Notes under the pieces: generated by a model
What the model saw: the letters and a program-made list of their open reading frames with translations, nothing else
The model's database searches: none
What the model was told of the DNA's origin: nothing
Made by a program: the position numbers and the translations under genes
Origin: Cloeon dipterum
Lineage: Eukaryota; Arthropoda; Insecta; Ephemeroptera; Baetidae
Direction: 5' to 3'
DNA: 64,000 nt
Assembly: GCF_949628265.1 (NCBI RefSeq)
Contig: NC_088789.1
Span: 5,200,886-5,264,885 of the forward strand
Shown here: in pieces, positions 63,245 through 64,000 of the stretch
Layout of the letters: each line of letters begins with the position of its first letter
How positions within the stretch are numbered: position 1 is the first letter of the stretch

Positions 63245-63362
63245 ATGGGTTTGCAAGGAGACCACGAAAGTGGTTATTTTGAGGACGACTCGGAGTTGTC
63301 GGAAGACGAACGCCACCACCAACACCCGTTGTCCAGGAGGGTCAGTGATGACCGAACCAAAG
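63245..63362 (+). CDS. Candidate alternative first coding exon
   Basis: ATG at 63245, 39 codons, then a donor AAAG|GTAAAG at 63363, leaving in phase 1. It reads MGLQGDHESGYFEDDSELSE then DERHHQHPLSRRVSDDRTK. The acidic, His-rich, disordered style suits a nuclear protein N-terminus, but I do not recognise it. The start follows a stop-rich but GC-rich leader (62.87-63.24 kb) suggesting its own promoter. The exit phase is the same as at 48414, so both could join the same downstream exon beyond the window. Confidence 0.42.
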
Positions 63363-64000
63363 GTAAAGACATCGTTTTGTGACCTATTTTTCCGTCCGAA
63401 AGATTAGCGCGATCTAGGTTAATGGGGGGCGCTCTTAGTAATAATTGATGCCGCACTACTTGCTTGCCGAAGCTCTTGTTTGTTGTTTTTATTTTTATTT
63501 TGCTTCTCAAACTTGTTTTTAAAATTTCCACATTGGACTTAATTGCTGTTATGTTATCTTGATTTCCGCAAAGACCTTAGACTTATTTTATTTAGGTCCA
63601 AGAAAAAGTCACCAGGAAGTTGACTATTTTGCAAACTAACTATTACCATCCTAATCAACAACACAATATTCTTTTATCGTTGGTAATATTAATGATAATC
63701 CGATAAGACAAACAAAATTTCCGCTTAGTGCGATCATTCGCAAATTTCCCAGCGGCTCTGGTTTTCCCAGCCATTTTTTCCGGTCGTCACCGGTTCTCAT
63801 CCCGACTTCCAACTTTTTCTTTCCCTCTCTCTGCAGCCAGCGTCGGTCGGTTTTGCTTTCTATTCAGTTACACACTCAACTGATATACTTATAATATTAA
63901 AAGCACTTTCCCATGCGGCCCAATTGAATCGGCTGATATATATTTTTCCACGTTCATTCGGCATACTATTATCATAATGTAGGAAAATAATGCGGGTCGC
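63363..64000 (+). other. Downstream end of window, probable intron
   Basis: No further exon is recognisable after the donor at 63363. The sequence is mixed, with a pyrimidine-rich patch near 63770-63840 (CTTTTTCTTTCCCTCTCTCTGCAG) that would make a strong acceptor ending at 63837. The open frame after it is short, so it is not called as an exon. Confidence 0.35.

Overview
This is eukaryotic nuclear DNA, most likely from an arthropod and probably an insect. The genes are split by GT-AG introns, many only about 50-60 bp long. Non-coding DNA is AT-rich and AATAAA signals follow several stop codons. The gene content is metazoan (TRPML channel, iodotyrosine deiodinase, PHF14, LRRC56, Rho GEF). An early-branching insect such as a mayfly is only a guess. 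There is no operon, CRISPR array, phage or recognisable virus. All gene models below were built by hand from splice sites, reading phase and family resemblance.

Layout. 0-6 kb: an LRRC56-like leucine-rich-repeat gene (+), a small secreted Kazal-like peptide gene (-), a 236-bp foldback palindrome at 337-572, and poorly resolved intergenic DNA. 6-20 kb is a dense block: EPHX4-type epoxide hydrolase (+), PTRH2 (-), COA4 (-), MRPS28 (+), RRP8 (-), mucolipin TRPML (+) and iodotyrosine deiodinase (+). 21-42 kb is one long minus-strand Rho GEF gene (DH domain, ARHGEF33-like) whose two large introns (7.2 and 10.8 kb) fill most of the span. 42.9-48.0 kb is a 14-exon PHF14 gene (-). At 48.2 kb a first coding exon starts divergently from PHF14 on the plus strand. 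The next 14 kb has no recognisable gene but carries a diverged pair of about 600-bp repeats and a long TC microsatellite. Two more plausible plus-strand exons lie at 62.6 and 63.2 kb, and the gene they belong to probably continues past the window.

How the genes relate. PTRH2, COA4 and MRPS28 form a tight mitochondrial cluster. COA4 and MRPS28 start head to head 236 bp apart. COA4 and PTRH2 lie in one exon and one reading frame, separated only by a TAG stop and one AAG codon, so they may be dicistronic or joined by readthrough. MRPS28 and RRP8 converge with almost no 3' UTR between them. The other genes appear functionally unrelated: lysosomal channel, flavin dehalogenase, nucleolar methyltransferase, chromatin reader and Rho GEF.

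The observations I rate highest are the COA4/PTRH2 arrangement, the Kazal-like secreted peptide that lacks a core cysteine and has two possible 3' ends, the foldback palindrome, the two candidate alternative first exons at 48.2 and 63.2 kb sharing the same splice phase, and a 33-nt in-frame segment in the Rho GEF bounded by splice-like sites.
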